From: CAZVCJ01 sp964625745
GTDB lineage: Bacteria; Chloroflexota; Anaerolineae; VGOG01
DNA: 7,445 bases
Assembly: GCA_964625745.1 (NCBI GenBank)
Contig: CAZVCJ010000193.1
Location: 1-7,445, forward strand
Reading direction: 5' to 3'
Shown: in pieces, positions 6,772 to 7,445 of the stretch
Layout: every line of letters starts with the position of its first letter
How positions within the stretch are numbered: the first letter of the stretch is position 1
Notes under the pieces: generated by a model
What the model was told of the DNA's origin: nothing
The model's database searches: none
What the model saw: the letters and a program-made list of their open reading frames with translations, nothing else
Position numbers and translations under genes: made by a program

Positions 6772-7445
6772 ATGACTCAAATTGAGAGATGGTCGAGGGA
6801 TCCGATGTCGTCGCTACGCTTACAAGAGATGCCTATCCTATCTTCCTTGTCGCAACGCGATTGGGAGAAGGTTAAGCACCTGTTCATCGAAAAGCACTTT
6901 GGGAAAGATGATTACATCTTCTTCGAGGGGGATCCCTCCTCCTGGCTCGGGGTTGTCCTGGAGGGGCGGGTGAAGATGATCAAGCACGCGGAGAATGGCA
7001 AGGACGTGGTCCTGGACTTGATCGCGCCTGGGGAGATGCTCGGCGAGATAGCCGCTTTCAATGGGGAACCTTACCTGGCCACCGCCCAAGCCATGGAGCC
7101 AACGGTGGTGGCCAGTATTCACCAGGACGACTATGTCCGTCTCCTGAAGCAGTATCCTGCCCTGGCGCTGAGGGCGATCGAGGAACTGGGGCGTCGGCTG
7201 CGGGAGGCTCAGGAGACGATCAAAAGCATGGCCGTCGAGCGGGTCGAAAGGCGCATCGCCCGCATCCTTCTGAAACTGGCAGCGACCACAGGTTCATCGA
7301 ACGAGGATGGCATCGTTATCGAGCTGCCCCTCACTCGCCAGGACATCGCCGAGATGGCTGGCACTACCGTGGAAACGGCCATACGCACCCTGAGCAAGTT
7401 CAGGAAGAAGGGCCTGATTCAGACCAAACAAGGCCGGGTGATCAT
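6772..7445 (+). CDS. Crp/Fnr-family transcriptional regulator (3' partial)
   Basis: The protein binds DNA as a dimer and responds to a signal at an N-terminal cyclic-nucleotide-binding-type fold. The frame is open to the window edge (224 codons), and only the extreme C terminus is missing. Residues ~20-130 form the beta-roll (PILSSLS, FFEGDPSSWLGVVLEGRVKM, APGEMLGEIAAF), ~118-150 the dimer helix, and 187-216 the helix-turn-helix (TRQDIAEMAGTTVETAIR). The phosphate-binding Arg-Ser of E. coli CRP aligns with Leu102-Ala103, so cAMP binding is unlikely. No Cys is visible, so it is not an Fnr-type iron-sulfur sensor. The recognition helix has Val200, Glu201 and Arg205, resembling the Fnr pattern V-E-x-x-x-R. 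ATG 6772 has GAGGG 3 nt upstream. ATG 6805 (residue 12) has GAGGG at a better 5 nt and suits the predicted transcript start, so it is a real alternative. The gene starts 9 nt after the metallopeptidase stop. Confidence 0.93.
   Translation, partial: MTQIERWSRDPMSSLRLQEMPILSSLSQRDWEKVKHLFIEKHFGKDDYIFFEGDPSSWLGVVLEGRVKMIKHAENGKDVVLDLIAPGEMLGEIAAFNGEPYLATAQAMEPTVVASIHQDDYVRLLKQYPALALRAIEELGRRLREAQETIKSMAVERVERRIARILLKLAATTGSSNEDGIVIELPLTRQDIAEMAGTTVETAIRTLSKFRKKGLIQTKQGRVI

Noticed and set aside
6700..6805. Fnr/CRP box (TTGAT-N4-ATCAA or TGTGA-N6-TCACA) before the regulator
   Set aside because: Reading both strands, no match with both half-sites at the right spacing was found.
6782..6973. 63-residue open frame at the start of the regulator region
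   Set aside because: It overlaps the Crp/Fnr-type gene in another frame and has no recognisable features; the regulator frame has clear family motifs.

Overview
The window is GC-rich bacterial DNA with three same-strand genes and almost no intergenic space. Two large secreted proteins have threonine-proline linkers and end in nearly the same short tail (VYLPIILK and VYLPVILK). From memory of that protein style, I infer a member of the Chloroflexota, probably Anaerolineae-like. No 16S gene or other direct taxonomic marker is present.

Layout. (1) Positions 1-3336 hold the 3' part of a gene that begins before the window. It encodes the end of a domain resembling a C39-like (papain-fold) peptidase, a Thr/Pro linker, four tandem ~212-residue beta-sandwich-like repeats and the C-terminal tail. 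(2) Positions 3337-3534 hold a hairpin with a following T-rich run that fits a terminator, then a separate 35-nt near-perfect palindrome. The palindrome covers the first possible GTG start of the next gene. (3) Positions 3535-6762 (or from 3469) encode a secreted zinc metallopeptidase with an HEFNH motif. It has a signal peptide, propeptide, catalytic domain, two near-duplicate PPC-type domains, two further beta domains, a Thr/Pro linker and the same tail. (4) From 6772 to the window end runs a Crp/Fnr-family transcription regulator, cut by the window edge. It lies 9 nt after the metallopeptidase stop, and a perfect extended -10 element (TGGTATAAT) sits inside the last codons of the metallopeptidase gene.

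How they may work together. The first two proteins look like exported surface or extracellular peptidases (the first only by resemblance), built from different parts but sharing the tail. This suggests a common export, anchoring or processing route that reads the tail. The regulator lacks the residues that bind cyclic AMP in E. coli CRP and has no cysteines in the visible part, so it probably senses something other than cAMP or an Fnr-type iron-sulfur cluster. Whether it controls the upstream peptidase gene cannot be told from this window. The most interesting signals are the shared tail, the palindrome at 3467-3501, the four-unit repeat array with its conserved cysteines, and the promoter hidden in the tail codons.
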